From NCBI RefSeq assembly GCF_017744835.1, contig NZ_JAGIAM010000001.1, forward strand, positions 124,001-188,000: a stretch of 64,000 nucleotides of DNA, read 5' to 3'. Numbering within the stretch: the stretch's first letter is position 1; every line of letters starts with the position of its first letter. Source of the DNA: Sphingomonas sp. (GTDB taxonomy: Bacteria > Pseudomonadota > Alphaproteobacteria > Sphingomonadales > Sphingomonadaceae). Shown one piece after another: positions 33,501 through 42,453 of this stretch. The notes below the pieces were generated by a model that worked only from the letters and a program-made list of their open reading frames with translations, did not search any database and was not told the DNA's origin. The position numbers and the translations under genes were made by a program.

Positions 33501-34088
33501 ATGCTGTCCCCCTATTCCCGCGCGTTCCCCGCCGCTGCGGCGCCCTTCGCCTGGAGCGCGTTTCCCGGTTCGGGCGAACTGATCGGCCTGCTCGACAACG
33601 CACGGCGCGCGCTGGACCATGATCCGGGCCGCACACGCCTCTATCTCGAGCGCATGGCGGCCCTGTTCCAGGCACCCGAGCCGGCCACGCTATCGGAAGG
33701 CGGGCTCCTGCCCGCGCTGCCCCCGCATCATGGCGGCGCGGCAGTCAAGGGCGGTCTAGCCGCCTGGCAGCTCAAACGCGTGATCGAACATATCGACGGT
33801 GCGCTCGACGCGCCGGTCGCGATCGAGAGCCTCGCTGCGGTCTGCAAATTGAGCTCGGGCCATTTCAATCGCGCATTCAAGGTGAGCGTCGGCGAGACAC
33901 CGCACGCCTTCCTGATCCGTCGCCGCATCCGGCACGCCCAGACGCTGATGCTGCGCACGAGCGACAGCCTGAGCCAGATCGCCTGCGCCTGCGGGCTCAC
34001 CGACCAAGCGCACCTCACGCGGCTGTTCCGCAAGCTGGTCGGCGAAACGCCGCTGGCGTGGCGACGGGCCCGGCGCGAGCCGGCCTGA
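33501..34088 (+). CDS. AraC-family transcription regulator
   Basis: A 195-aa protein with a C-terminal double helix-turn-helix (about residues 92-190): LKRVIEHIDGALDAPVAIESLAAVCKLSSGHFNRAFKVSVGETPHAF, then SLSQIACACGLTDQAHLTRLFRKLVGETPLAWR (given here in overlapping parts). The N-terminal 85 residues are short and show no sugar-binding cupin. It lies between the two paralogous hydrolase genes, all on the plus strand, and may control them or the downstream amidohydrolase run. The start at the ATG at 33501 follows CGGAG. Confidence 0.85.
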   Translation: MLSPYSRAFPAAAAPFAWSAFPGSGELIGLLDNARRALDHDPGRTRLYLERMAALFQAPEPATLSEGGLLPALPPHHGGAAVKGGLAAWQLKRVIEHIDGALDAPVAIESLAAVCKLSSGHFNRAFKVSVGETPHAFLIRRRIRHAQTLMLRTSDSLSQIACACGLTDQAHLTRLFRKLVGETPLAWRRARREPA

Positions 34089-34174
34089 CTCGCGACGAAG
34101 CGAGCGCCTGGGGCTGTCCTTTCGTGGCGCTTTTGCGCTAGCGGGCGCCAAACACAGAACAACGGACGGGTCGA

Positions 34175-34996
34175 ATGGCGATGTTTCAGGTGCGCGATGG
34201 CACGCGCCTTTATTACAAGGATTGGGGCAAGGGACGCCCGGTGGTGTTCGCCCATGGCTGGCCGCTCAATTCGGACATGTGGGAAAACCAGATGATGTTC
34301 CTGGCGTCACAGGGATATCGCGTGATCGCGCACGATCGCCGCGGCTTCGGCCGCTCGGACCAGCCCTGGGACGGCTATGACCATGACAGCTTCTCGGACG
34401 ATCTCGCCGAGCTGATCGAGCATCTCGACCTGCGCGACGTGACTCTGGTCGGCTATGCCATGGGTGGCGGGGAGGTGACGCGCTATGTCGGGCGCCACGG
34501 ATCGGATCGGGTGCGCAGCGTGGTGCTGATCGGCGCCACCACGCCCAAGCTCGGCCAGAGCGAGGATTATCCCAGCGGCGTCCCCCAGATTGTCTTCGAC
34601 AATGTTCGCAGCGGGCTGCTCGCCGATCGCGCCGAGTTCGTCCGCGGCTTCGCGCGGCTGTTCTTCGGCGCGGATCGCGACGGCGCGGACATCTCGGAGG
34701 GAAGCCTGATGCACGTCCAGCAGCTCGCGCTGATGGCCTCGCTCAAGGCGAGCCATGATTCGGTGACCGCCTGCGCCGAGACCGATTATCGCGAGGACAT
34801 CGCCGGCTTCGACGTGCCGGTGCTGATCGTCCATGGCGAGCTCGACGCATTCGTGCCGTTCGACGCCACCGCGCGCCAGGCGATCGCGCTGTTCCCCAAT
34901 GCCCGGTTGGAGATTTACGAGGGCGCGCCGCACGGGCTGTTGTTCACGCACAAGGAGCGGCTCAACGCCGATCTGCTCGGCTTCCTCAATGGGTGA
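34175..34996 (+). CDS. Alpha/beta-hydrolase-fold protein lacking the nucleophilic serine
   Basis: A 273-aa paralogue of the hydrolase at 32536, colinear over its full length: FAHGWPLNSDMWENQM, HDRRGFGRSDQPW, HGELDAFVP, GAPHGL. At the nucleophile elbow it reads GYAMGGG: Ala95 stands where the paralogue has Ser95, while the acid Asp and the His are kept. The codon is GCC, so one base change from TCC would explain it. Catalysis by the usual route should be lost, so it may bind a ligand instead. Its last 8 bases overlap the start of a PAS-type histidine kinase gene, which suggests joint function. Confidence 0.85.
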   Translation: MAMFQVRDGTRLYYKDWGKGRPVVFAHGWPLNSDMWENQMMFLASQGYRVIAHDRRGFGRSDQPWDGYDHDSFSDDLAELIEHLDLRDVTLVGYAMGGGEVTRYVGRHGSDRVRSVVLIGATTPKLGQSEDYPSGVPQIVFDNVRSGLLADRAEFVRGFARLFFGADRDGADISEGSLMHVQQLALMASLKASHDSVTACAETDYREDIAGFDVPVLIVHGELDAFVPFDATARQAIALFPNARLEIYEGAPHGLLFTHKERLNADLLGFLNG

Positions 34997-36167
34997 ACCC
35001 GCCCGCGACCGGCTGGTCGAGGCGATGGACCTGTCGCTGTGCGAAATCGACGTGGCCGGCGCGCGGCGCGTGCTGGACGCGCTCGAGAGCGAGCCGACGC
35101 TCGCGCAATTGAGCCAGCCCGAAGTGCTGCGGCAATTGCTTGCCGGCGCGACGCTGGTCGCCGCCAATCGCCGCGCGAGCGAGCTGCTGGCCTTGTGTGA
35201 CACGCCGTTCCCGATCGGCCTGCGCACGCTGTGGCCCTTCGCACAGGCGGGGGTGTTCGCACGCGCGCTGTTCGCGGAACTCACCGGCCTTCCGAGCTTC
35301 CGCGCCGAGACGCGCCTTCGCCGGGCCGATGGCGAGGAGATCCCCGTGATCTTCACCAGCTGGCGCGAGGAGGATACGGGCGGCGACCGGCTCCATGTCG
35401 GGCTGGTCGACATCGGATCGCAGGTGCGCGCCGAGGCGGCGTTGCACCGGCTGCACGGCGAGATGGCGCACGCCGGCCGGCTCTCGATCCTGGGCGAACT
35501 CACCGCATCGGTCGCGCACGAGGTACGCCAGCCGCTCGCCGGCGTCACAACCTTCGCCGAGGCGGCGAAGCGCTGGATCGATCGCCCGGAGCCCGATCTC
35601 GAACAGGCCCGCGCCTGCCTGGACAACATCGTGATCGGCAGCCGCCAGGCGAACGAAGTCGTGTCGCGACTGCGCTCGATGGCGATCAGCAAACCGCAGA
35701 GCCGCACGCGCGCCGATCTCAACGCCTTGGTCGAGGAGACGATGGAATTCCTGCGGCACGAGATGACCAGCCGCCAAGTTACGGTACGGCTCGATCTCGG
35801 CGCCGATCTTCCGGCGGTCGCGATCGATCGCGTGCAGATCCAGCAGGTGGTAGTCAACCTCGCGCTCAATGCGGCGCAGGCGATGGCCGACGCGCAATGC
35901 TGGAGCCGCGTCTTGTGGGTGCGCACGCGCCAGCGCAGCGACGGCGTGTGGGTCGAGGTGGAGGATAGCGGCCCGGGCATCGCCGCGGCCGACCGCGACC
36001 GGCTGTTCGACGGCTTCTTCACCACCAAGGCCAATGGCCTGGGGCTGGGGCTGCGCATCTGCCGCTCGATCGTCGAGGTGCATGGCGGCACGTTCGAGCT
36101 GCGCTCCAAGGCATCGGCGGGCTCGATCTTCGCCTTCTCGATCCCGGCCAAGGATTCGGCCGCGTAA
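34989..36167 (+). CDS. PAS-type sensor histidine kinase, FixL-like
   Basis: A 392-aa soluble kinase without membrane helices. Residues 1-140 look like a PAS-type sensor (AANRRASELLALCDTPFPIGLRTLW... FRAETRLRRADGEEIPVIFTSW). The dimerisation/phosphoacceptor region has His177 in ASVAHEVRQPLAG. The ATPase domain has NLALNAAQAM, EDSGPGI, DGFFTTK and GLGLGLRICRSI. This H-box and kinase class match FixL/DctB-type proteins, which pair with FixJ or NtrC regulators. No regulator follows it, but a FixJ-like gene lies 2.6 kb upstream on the other strand. Its start overlaps the serine-less hydrolase gene by 8 bases. Confidence 0.88.
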   Translation: MGEPARDRLVEAMDLSLCEIDVAGARRVLDALESEPTLAQLSQPEVLRQLLAGATLVAANRRASELLALCDTPFPIGLRTLWPFAQAGVFARALFAELTGLPSFRAETRLRRADGEEIPVIFTSWREEDTGGDRLHVGLVDIGSQVRAEAALHRLHGEMAHAGRLSILGELTASVAHEVRQPLAGVTTFAEAAKRWIDRPEPDLEQARACLDNIVIGSRQANEVVSRLRSMAISKPQSRTRADLNALVEETMEFLRHEMTSRQVTVRLDLGADLPAVAIDRVQIQQVVVNLALNAAQAMADAQCWSRVLWVRTRQRSDGVWVEVEDSGPGIAAADRDRLFDGFFTTKANGLGLGLRICRSIVEVHGGTFELRSKASAGSIFAFSIPAKDSAA

Positions 36168-36266
36168 AGCCGCTACGGCATTTCCGTCCAAGTGGCGGCG
36201 GAGGAATACAAGACCCGTCGAGCCCCGGCGGGCAGAGCGCGCTTCGCCATTACAAGGAGCGCAACC

Positions 36267-36929
36267 ATGACCCTCACCGCCACGCCGGCCCCCGGCAAGA
36301 CCCTGCTCAACCCCGACGACCACACGCTGATCATGATCGACTTCCAGTCGCAGATGGCGTTTGCCACGCATTCGATCGACGCAGTGGCGCTGCGCACCAA
36401 TGCCGCGCTCGTCGCCAATGCCGCCAAGGTGTTCGGGGTCCCCGCCATCCTCACCACGGTCGCGGAGAAGAGCTTCTCGGGCCCGATGTTCTCCGAGGTG
36501 ACCGATCCCTTCCCCGGCCAGGCGCTGATCGACCGCACCACCATGAACAGCTGGGAAGACGCGGCGGTGATCGCCGAGGTCAATCGCCTCGGCAAGCGCC
36601 GCATCGTGCTCGCCGGCCTGTGGACCAGCGTGTGCATCGTCGGCCCGGCGATCTCGGCGATCGAGCAGGGCTTCGAGGTCTATGTCATCACCGACGCCTG
36701 CGGCGACGTCTCCACCGAGGCGCATGAGCGCGCGGTGGCGCGGATGGTCCAGGCCGGCACGATCCCAATGACCTCGGTCCAGTATCTGCTCGAGCTGCAG
36801 CGCGACTGGGCGCGCGGCGAGACCTATGACGCGACCACCGGCGTCGCCAAGCATTATGCCGGCGCCTATGGCCTGGGCATCACTTATGCCAAGACCATGT
36901 TCGGCGCGCAGGAAGGCCAGACGGTCTGA
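36267..36929 (+). CDS. Isochorismatase-family cysteine hydrolase (YcaC-like)
   Basis: A 220-aa hydrolase with the cysteine-hydrolase triad: Asp in IMIDFQSQM, Lys in TVAEKSFSG and Cys in LWTSVCIVGPAI. The cis-peptide region precedes the Cys as in the family. Sequence style is closest to YcaC-type enzymes of unknown substrate rather than nicotinamidases. AAGGAG precedes the ATG at 36267. It is the first gene of a closely spaced run with XapX, amidohydrolase, DoxX and porin genes. Confidence 0.86.
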   Translation: MTLTATPAPGKTLLNPDDHTLIMIDFQSQMAFATHSIDAVALRTNAALVANAAKVFGVPAILTTVAEKSFSGPMFSEVTDPFPGQALIDRTTMNSWEDAAVIAEVNRLGKRRIVLAGLWTSVCIVGPAISAIEQGFEVYVITDACGDVSTEAHERAVARMVQAGTIPMTSVQYLLELQRDWARGETYDATTGVAKHYAGAYGLGITYAKTMFGAQEGQTV

Positions 36930-36997
36930 TCTGTGCGAGCAGGCCGGCGCGTGTTCGCGAGCCGGCCTGCTCCGCCTCGTTCTGACGGAGAGCGCTC

Positions 36998-37201
36998 GTG
37001 AAGCCCTACCTCCTCTCGCTCGCGGCCGGCCTGCTCGTCGGCGGGATCTACAGCCTGCTCGGCGTGCGCTCGCCCGCGCCGCCAGCGATCGCGTTGATCG
37101 GTTTGCTCGGCATCTTGATCGGCGAGCAGCTCACGCCCGTCGCGGTGCGGCTGGTATCCGGTCACAGTGCCGCCGTTCTCCCGCGGGAACATGACTCGTG
37201 A
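36998..37201 (+). CDS. XapX-domain small membrane protein
   Basis: A 67-aa protein with two membrane helices separated by the motif GGIYSLLGVRSPAPPAIALIGLLGILIGEQ, split here as GGIYSLLGVRSPAPP and IALIGLLGILIGEQ, which identifies the XapX family. Members are found beside hydrolases and amidohydrolases and have unknown function. The start is a GTG at 36998 after GGAG. Its stop overlaps the GTG of the amidohydrolase gene by 4 bases. Confidence 0.82.
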   Translation: MKPYLLSLAAGLLVGGIYSLLGVRSPAPPAIALIGLLGILIGEQLTPVAVRLVSGHSAAVLPREHDS

Positions 37202-39132
37202 GCAAGGTAGGCCGACGTGATCTCCTCGCCGGCGGGACCGCGCTGGCGCTCACCTATTCGCTGCCCACCCGGAGCCACCCCATGCCTTCTGCCGACATCA
37301 TCCTCGTCAATGCCAAGGTCACCACGCTCGACCGCGAGAATCCCGAGGCACAGGCGATCGCGATCCGCGACGGCCGGTTCCTCGCCGTGGGCAGCGAAGC
37401 CGAGGTCCGCGCCGCGGCGCCCGATGCGGTGGTGATCGATGCCGGCCGCCGCCGCGTGATCCCCGGGCTGATCGACAGCCACATGCACATCATCCGCGGC
37501 GGGCTGAACTACAATATGGAGCTGCGCTGGGACGGCGTACCCACGCTCGCCGACGCGATGGCAATGCTCCGCCGCCAGGTCGAGCGGACGCCGGCGCCGC
37601 AATGGGTGCGCGTGGTCGGCGGCTTCACCGAGCACCAGTTCGCCGAGAAGCGCCTGCCGACGCTCGACGAACTCAACGCCGCAGCGCCCGATACTCCCGT
37701 CTTCATCCTGCACCTCTATGACCGTGCCTTGCTCAACGCGGCCGCGCTGCGCGTCGTGGGCTACACCAGGGACACGCCGAACCCGCCGGGCGGCGAGATC
37801 GTGCGCGACGCGGCGGGCAACCCCACCGGGCTGCTGCTCGCCCAGCCCAACGCAACGATCCTCTATGCGACGCTCGCCAAGGGCCCCAAGCTGCCCCCCG
37901 AATATCAGCTCAACTCAACGCGCCATTTCATGCGCGAGATGAACTCGCTCGGCGTGACCGGCGTGATCGATGCCGGCGGCGGCTTCCAGAATTATCCCGA
38001 CGATTATGCGATCATCGAACAGCTCCACCGCGAGGACCAGCTCACCGTCCGCATCAGCTACAACCTCTTCACGCAGAAGCCCAAGGAGGAGCTCGCCGAC
38101 TTCGCGGGCTGGGTGAAGCAGGTCACGCCCGGGCAGGGCGACGACAGCTATCGCCACAACGGCGCGGGCGAGATGCTGGTCTATTCGGCGGCCGACTTCG
38201 AGGATTTCCGCGCGCCGCGGCCCGACATGGCGCCCAACATGGAAGCCGATCTCGAGCCGGTGATCCGCCTGCTCGCCGAGCATCGCTGGCCGTGGCGGCT
38301 CCACGCCACCTATGACCAGACGATCGGCCGCGCGCTCGACGTGTTCGAGAAGGTCAATCGCGACGTCCCGCTCGGGGGAATCCACTGGTTCTTCGACCAT
38401 TGCGAGACGATCGGCGACCGCAACATCGATCGCATCGCGGCCTTGGGCGGCGGGATCGCGGTGCAGCACCGCATGGCCTATCAGGGCGAGGATTTCGTCG
38501 CGCGCTACGGCGCCCGCGCGGCCGAGCGCACCCCGCCGATCGCGCGCATGCTCGCCGCGGGCGTGCCGGTGGGCGCAGGCACCGACGCAACCCGCGTCGC
38601 GAGCTACAATCCCTGGGTGTCGCTCAACTGGCTGGTGACCGGCCGCACTGTCGGCGGGCTCACTCTCTATCCGGGCGCAAACCGCATGAGCCGCGAAAAG
38701 GCGCTACGCATGTGGACGCACGAGAATACCTGGTTCTCGAACGAGGAAGGCAAGAAGGGCCAGATCAAGGTCGGCCAGCTCGCCGATCTCGCGGTGCTCT
38801 CGGGCGACTATTTCAGCGTGGCGGAGAGCGAGATCCCGCATCTGCGCGCGGTGCTGACCTTGCTCGGCGGCAAGGTGGTGCATGGCGAGGGCGATTACGG
38901 ACCGCTCGCCCCCGCCCTACCAAAGCCGATGCCCGACTGGTCTCCCGTCGCGACCTTCGGCGGCTATCACCGCGACCATAAGGCCGAGGCCAAGCTCGCC
39001 TCGACGTGCGGCTGCGCCTCGTCATGTCAGGTCCATGGCCACAACCACGCCGCAGCGCTCGGCGCCAACGTTCCCGCCGCCGAGCCCCAGAGCTTCTGGG
39101 GCGCGATGGGCTGCGGTTGCTGGGCGGTCTGA
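37198..39132 (+). CDS. Metal-dependent amidohydrolase (YtcJ/amidohydrolase-3 type) with Cys/His-rich tail
   Basis: A 644-aa hydrolase. The N-terminus VGRRDLLAGGTALALT resembles a twin-arginine signal, so export is possible. The TIM-barrel metal site begins with IPGLIDSHMHI (HxH); later conserved parts are WFFDHCETI, GAGTDATRVASYNPW and the C-terminal beta-sandwich KVGQLADLAVLSGDYF. After the family end near residue 600 there is an unusual tail: STCGCASSCQVHGHNH and finally MGCGCWAV, six Cys and three His in about 40 residues, likely a metal-binding or disulfide-rich appendage. The start is a GTG overlapping the XapX stop. Substrate unknown. Confidence 0.87.
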   Translation: MSKVGRRDLLAGGTALALTYSLPTRSHPMPSADIILVNAKVTTLDRENPEAQAIAIRDGRFLAVGSEAEVRAAAPDAVVIDAGRRRVIPGLIDSHMHIIRGGLNYNMELRWDGVPTLADAMAMLRRQVERTPAPQWVRVVGGFTEHQFAEKRLPTLDELNAAAPDTPVFILHLYDRALLNAAALRVVGYTRDTPNPPGGEIVRDAAGNPTGLLLAQPNATILYATLAKGPKLPPEYQLNSTRHFMREMNSLGVTGVIDAGGGFQNYPDDYAIIEQLHREDQLTVRISYNLFTQKPKEELADFAGWVKQVTPGQGDDSYRHNGAGEMLVYSAADFEDFRAPRPDMAPNMEADLEPVIRLLAEHRWPWRLHATYDQTIGRALDVFEKVNRDVPLGGIHWFFDHCETIGDRNIDRIAALGGGIAVQHRMAYQGEDFVARYGARAAERTPPIARMLAAGVPVGAGTDATRVASYNPWVSLNWLVTGRTVGGLTLYPGANRMSREKALRMWTHENTWFSNEEGKKGQIKVGQLADLAVLSGDYFSVAESEIPHLRAVLTLLGGKVVHGEGDYGPLAPALPKPMPDWSPVATFGGYHRDHKAEAKLASTCGCASSCQVHGHNHAAALGANVPAAEPQSFWGAMGCGCWAV

Positions 39133-39542
39133 TGCCGCGCTTCGTCGACGCGATCCTCGATCGCACACCGAGCTGGTTCCTCGCCCGCCTGTTGCTGGTG
39201 AGCGCCTATCTGCTCGGCGGGGCGGTCAAGCTCGCCGACTGGCCGGGCGCGGTGGCCGAGCAGGCGCATTTCGGCATGACCCCGCCCGCATTCTGGGCCG
39301 CGCTCACCGTCGCGGTCGAGCTGCTCGGGGCGGCGCTGATCCTGTGGGGGCGCCTGCTGTGGCTGGGCGCGGGGATGCTCGGCGTGTTCACTCTGCTCGC
39401 CGCCTTCACCGCCAATCCCTTCTGGACGATGGCGGGGCACGAGCGCTTCATGGCGACCAACGCCTTCTTCGAGCATCTCGGACTCGTCGGCGGCTTCGTA
39501 CTGGCGGCCTTGGTCGATCAGGCGCGCCGGCGTGGCGCCTAA
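39132..39542 (+). CDS. DoxX-family membrane protein
   Basis: A 136-aa inner-membrane protein with four helices. DoxX signatures are LARLLLVSAYLLGGAVKLADWPGA in two parts (LARLLLVSAYLLGG, VKLADWPGA) and the conserved FMATNAFFEHLGLVGGF near the end. DoxX proteins are linked to thiosulfate-quinone oxidation or to redox and surface stress, but many have no defined role. It overlaps the amidohydrolase stop by 1 base and the porin gene start by 11 bases. Confidence 0.85.
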   Translation: MPRFVDAILDRTPSWFLARLLLVSAYLLGGAVKLADWPGAVAEQAHFGMTPPAFWAALTVAVELLGAALILWGRLLWLGAGMLGVFTLLAAFTANPFWTMAGHERFMATNAFFEHLGLVGGFVLAALVDQARRRGA

Positions 39543-40854
39543 GGCGGCCCTGCTCTGCGCAGCGCTGCTGCTGCCCGCGACGGCGCTTGCGCAGGGCAAG
39601 GTGCGCTATGACGAGGACTGGTCGCAGCTCGCCGACCCGGCGCAGCGCACCGGCGCCTGGACCGAGCGCTTCAAATATATCCCGCTCGGCGACGAGGCCT
39701 ATCTCACCACCGGCGTCGAGCTGCGCGTGCGCAGCGAGGCCTATCGCGGCAACCTCTGGGGCGACCTGTCCGACGACCAGGCGACCTGGGTGCGCGCGCT
39801 GCCTTATGCCGACCTGCATGTCGCGAAGACGCGCGTCTTCGTCCAGCCTATCGCGGCCTATGCGACGGGGATCGAGGGCCCGGTCGACCAAACGCGCGTC
39901 GATCTCCTCCAGGCCTTCGCCGAGACAACGCTGACCGCCAAGGGCGCCAGCCTGACGCTGCGTGCCGGGCGGCAGATGATGCCCCTCGGCTCGGAGCGGC
40001 TGGTGGGCACGCGTTATGGCCCCAACGTGCCGCTGGCCTTTGACGGGTGGCGCGCGATCGTGCGGAGCGGGAGCGCCTCGCTCAGCCTGCTCGCCGCGCA
40101 GCCGGTGGCGCCCGGCCCGGACAGCTTCGACGACCGCCGCTCGCGCACCAAGCAGCTGTGGGGCGCCTATCTGACCACCTCGGGGCTCGAGCTCTATTAT
40201 CTCGGCTATCGCAACCGGGCCGCAGATTGGGGCGGCCGGCAGGGGCGCGAGCTGCGCCACAGCTTCGGCGCGCGCTGGTTCGGCGAGCATGGCGGCACGC
40301 ACTGGAATGTCGAGGGAGTCGCCCAGAGGGGACGCTTCGCCGGCGGGACGATCGGCGCGTGGACGCTCGCGACCGAAATCGGCCGCCGCTTTCCCGGCCC
40401 GATCGAGCCCGACGCCACGCTGCGCATCAGCATCGCCAGCGGCGACAAGAATCCACACGACAAGCGCCTCGGCACCTTCAACGCGCTCTTCCCCAAGGGC
40501 AAATATTTCGGCGAGCTGTCACCGATCGGCCCGTACAACATCATCAGCGCCAACCCGCAAATCTCCGCCGCCCTCGCCAAGGACTGGAGCGCGAGCCTCG
40601 CCGCCATGGCCTATTGGCGCTTCAGCCGCGGCGACGGCATCTACGACGTCCCCGGCAACCTGATCCGCACCGGCGACGGGGCTGCCGCGCGTTTCATCGG
40701 CAAGCAGGCCGAGGCGGTGCTCTCGTGGCAGGCCACACCCGAGCTCGAACTCTCGGCCTCTTTATCCGCCTTTGCGCCCGGCGCCTTCATCCGCGAAACC
40801 GGTCCCCACCGAACGATCGCGATGCTGGGCTTCGAGTCCGAATTCCGTTTCTGA
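39532..40854 (+). CDS. Alginate-export-type outer membrane porin
   Basis: A 440-aa beta-barrel of the alginate_export (AlgE-like) family, which includes many substrate-specific porins with no alginate role. Signal peptide to about residue 20 (LLPATALAQG), then repeated amphipathic strands such as LTTGVELRVRSEAYRGNLWG, SLTLRAGRQMMPLGSERLVG and the terminal SEFRF with final Phe for BAM recognition. It starts at a GTG inside the DoxX gene. No alginate genes are near, so it more likely passes the amidohydrolase substrate. Its last 110 bases have a decayed copy at 46.1 kb. Confidence 0.85.
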   Translation: MAPKAALLCAALLLPATALAQGKVRYDEDWSQLADPAQRTGAWTERFKYIPLGDEAYLTTGVELRVRSEAYRGNLWGDLSDDQATWVRALPYADLHVAKTRVFVQPIAAYATGIEGPVDQTRVDLLQAFAETTLTAKGASLTLRAGRQMMPLGSERLVGTRYGPNVPLAFDGWRAIVRSGSASLSLLAAQPVAPGPDSFDDRRSRTKQLWGAYLTTSGLELYYLGYRNRAADWGGRQGRELRHSFGARWFGEHGGTHWNVEGVAQRGRFAGGTIGAWTLATEIGRRFPGPIEPDATLRISIASGDKNPHDKRLGTFNALFPKGKYFGELSPIGPYNIISANPQISAALAKDWSASLAAMAYWRFSRGDGIYDVPGNLIRTGDGAAARFIGKQAEAVLSWQATPELELSASLSAFAPGAFIRETGPHRTIAMLGFESEFRF

Positions 40855-40867
40855 AAGGAGCCCGTTC

Positions 40868-41557
40868 ATGGCTGCGCCCCGTCCCGTTCCCCTCGCCCCC
40901 CTGCTGCTCCTCCTCTCGGTCACCACCGGACTGGTCGATGCGGCGAGCGTACTGGGACTCGACAAGGTGTTCACCGCCAACATGACCGGCAACATCGTGT
41001 TCCTGGGCTTCGCCGCCGCGGGCGCGCCGGGCTTTGCGGCGATGGCATTCGCCGCGGCGATCGCGACCTTCCTGCTGGGGGCCTTCCTGGCCGGGCGCAT
41101 CGGCCGCGCGCTTGCGGGCGAGCCGCTGCGTAACTGGCTGCTGGTTTCCGCGATCATCGAGGCACTGCTGCTCGGAGTGGCAGCCCTCGTCGCGCTGTGG
41201 CGCGGCGCCAATGCCGGGCACGATCTCGATTATTACGCGATCATCGCGGCGACTGCGGTCGCGATGGGCTTCCGCAACGGCACGATCCGCCAGCTCAAGG
41301 TACCCGACCTGACCACCACCGTGCTCACGCTCACGCTGACCGGCCTCGCCGCGGATTCGGCGCTCGCCGGCGGCAGCAACACCAATTGGACGCGGCGCGT
41401 GGGAGCGGTGGTCGCGATCTTCCTGGGCGCCGCGCTGGGCGCGCTGATGCTGCTCCACTGGGGCCTGTTCGCGCCGCTCGCGCTGGCGGCGCTGCTCGTC
41501 CTTGCCGGGACGCTGATCGTCGCGCGCCACCCCGCCGCTGCCGCGCCGCTGGCCTGA
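40868..41557 (+). CDS. YoaK/DUF1275-family membrane protein
   Basis: A 229-aa inner-membrane protein with six helices. Family motifs are VTTGLVDAASVLGLDKVFTANMTGN at the N-terminus and FRNGTIRQLKVPDLTTTVLTLTLTGL (each read in parts), both typical of DUF1275. Function is not established; a transport role is often supposed. TGAAAGGAG precedes the ATG. It ends the plus-strand run and converges on the dehalogenase-like gene with 3 bases between stops. A frameshifted partial copy of its 5' end lies at 46.2 kb. Confidence 0.87.
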   Translation: MAAPRPVPLAPLLLLLSVTTGLVDAASVLGLDKVFTANMTGNIVFLGFAAAGAPGFAAMAFAAAIATFLLGAFLAGRIGRALAGEPLRNWLLVSAIIEALLLGVAALVALWRGANAGHDLDYYAIIAATAVAMGFRNGTIRQLKVPDLTTTVLTLTLTGLAADSALAGGSNTNWTRRVGAVVAIFLGAALGALMLLHWGLFAPLALAALLVLAGTLIVARHPAAAAPLA

Positions 41558-41560
41558 GGC

Positions 41561-42424
41561 TCAGCCGCGCCATCCCTGGAGGAAGTCGAGCAGCAGCGCG
41601 TTGACCGCTTCGGGGCGCTCCTCGTGCGGGAGATGGCCACAGCGCTCGATCGCCGCCGTGCGCAGGTCGTTCGCCATCTCGGCCCAGACCCTGGGCATGT
41701 CGAACATCTTGCCCACCGCCGCGAAGTCGGCACCCCACAGCGCCAGCGTCGGGCAGGCGATCTTCACCTCGGCATCGGCCAGGTCCTGCGCGATGTCCTC
41801 GGCATTGGCGCGATAGTCGGCCATCGCGCCGCGGACCGCCCCGGGCGCCTGATAGGCGCGGACATAGGTCGCGAACGCCTCGCCCGAGATCGTTGCCGGG
41901 TCATAGGTCCAGTCGGAGAAGAACCAGCGCAGCCACGGCTCCTCCTTGCCCGCGATCAGCGTCTCGGGAAGGTCGGGGACGAGGTGGAAGAGGAAGAACC
42001 AATAGGCCTTGGCGATCCGCGCATCGAGCTCGCGCGCGACGATTCTCGTCGGGACATTGTCCATCACGACGAGGCGATCGACCCGCTCGGGATAGTCCTT
42101 GGCGAAGCGCGTCGCGACGCGCGCGCCGCGGTCATGGCCCACCAGAGCGATCCGCTCGATCCCCAGCGTGTCGAGCAAGGCGGCGAGATCGGCCGCCATG
42201 GTGCGCTTGTCATAGCCCGATGCCGGCTTGTCGGTTTCGCCATAGCCGCGCAGGTCGGGGGCGATGATGCGGTAATGCGCGCCGAGCACCGGGACCTGGA
42301 ACCGCCAGGCGAAGTTGGTCTCGGGAAAGCCGTGCAGCAGCACGACCGGCGCGCCCTCCCCCGCATCGATGTAATTCTGGCGGATGCCGTTGGCGTGGAC
42401 GGTGTGGTTGGCTGGAGCGACCAT
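41561..42424 (-). CDS. Alpha/beta hydrolase with Asp nucleophile (dehalogenase/epoxide-hydrolase type)
   Basis: A 287-aa hydrolase whose nucleophile elbow is VGHDRGARV, i.e. an Asp where esterases have Ser. This is found in fluoroacetate/haloalkane dehalogenases and epoxide hydrolases. The oxyanion part HGFPETNFAWR and the His motif ERCGHLPHEERPE are typical. No signal peptide. The open frame extends upstream into the antisense of the MFS gene, but the ATG at 42424 begins the real N-terminus (NHTVHANGIRQNYIDAGEG). Its gene follows the MFS transporter gene on the same strand, so uptake or efflux of a related compound is plausible. Confidence 0.87.
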   Translation of the reverse strand: MVAPANHTVHANGIRQNYIDAGEGAPVVLLHGFPETNFAWRFQVPVLGAHYRIIAPDLRGYGETDKPASGYDKRTMAADLAALLDTLGIERIALVGHDRGARVATRFAKDYPERVDRLVVMDNVPTRIVARELDARIAKAYWFFLFHLVPDLPETLIAGKEEPWLRWFFSDWTYDPATISGEAFATYVRAYQAPGAVRGAMADYRANAEDIAQDLADAEVKIACPTLALWGADFAAVGKMFDMPRVWAEMANDLRTAAIERCGHLPHEERPEAVNALLLDFLQGWRG

Positions 42425-42453
42425 GATTCTTCCTGATTGGATCGAGAGGTGTG

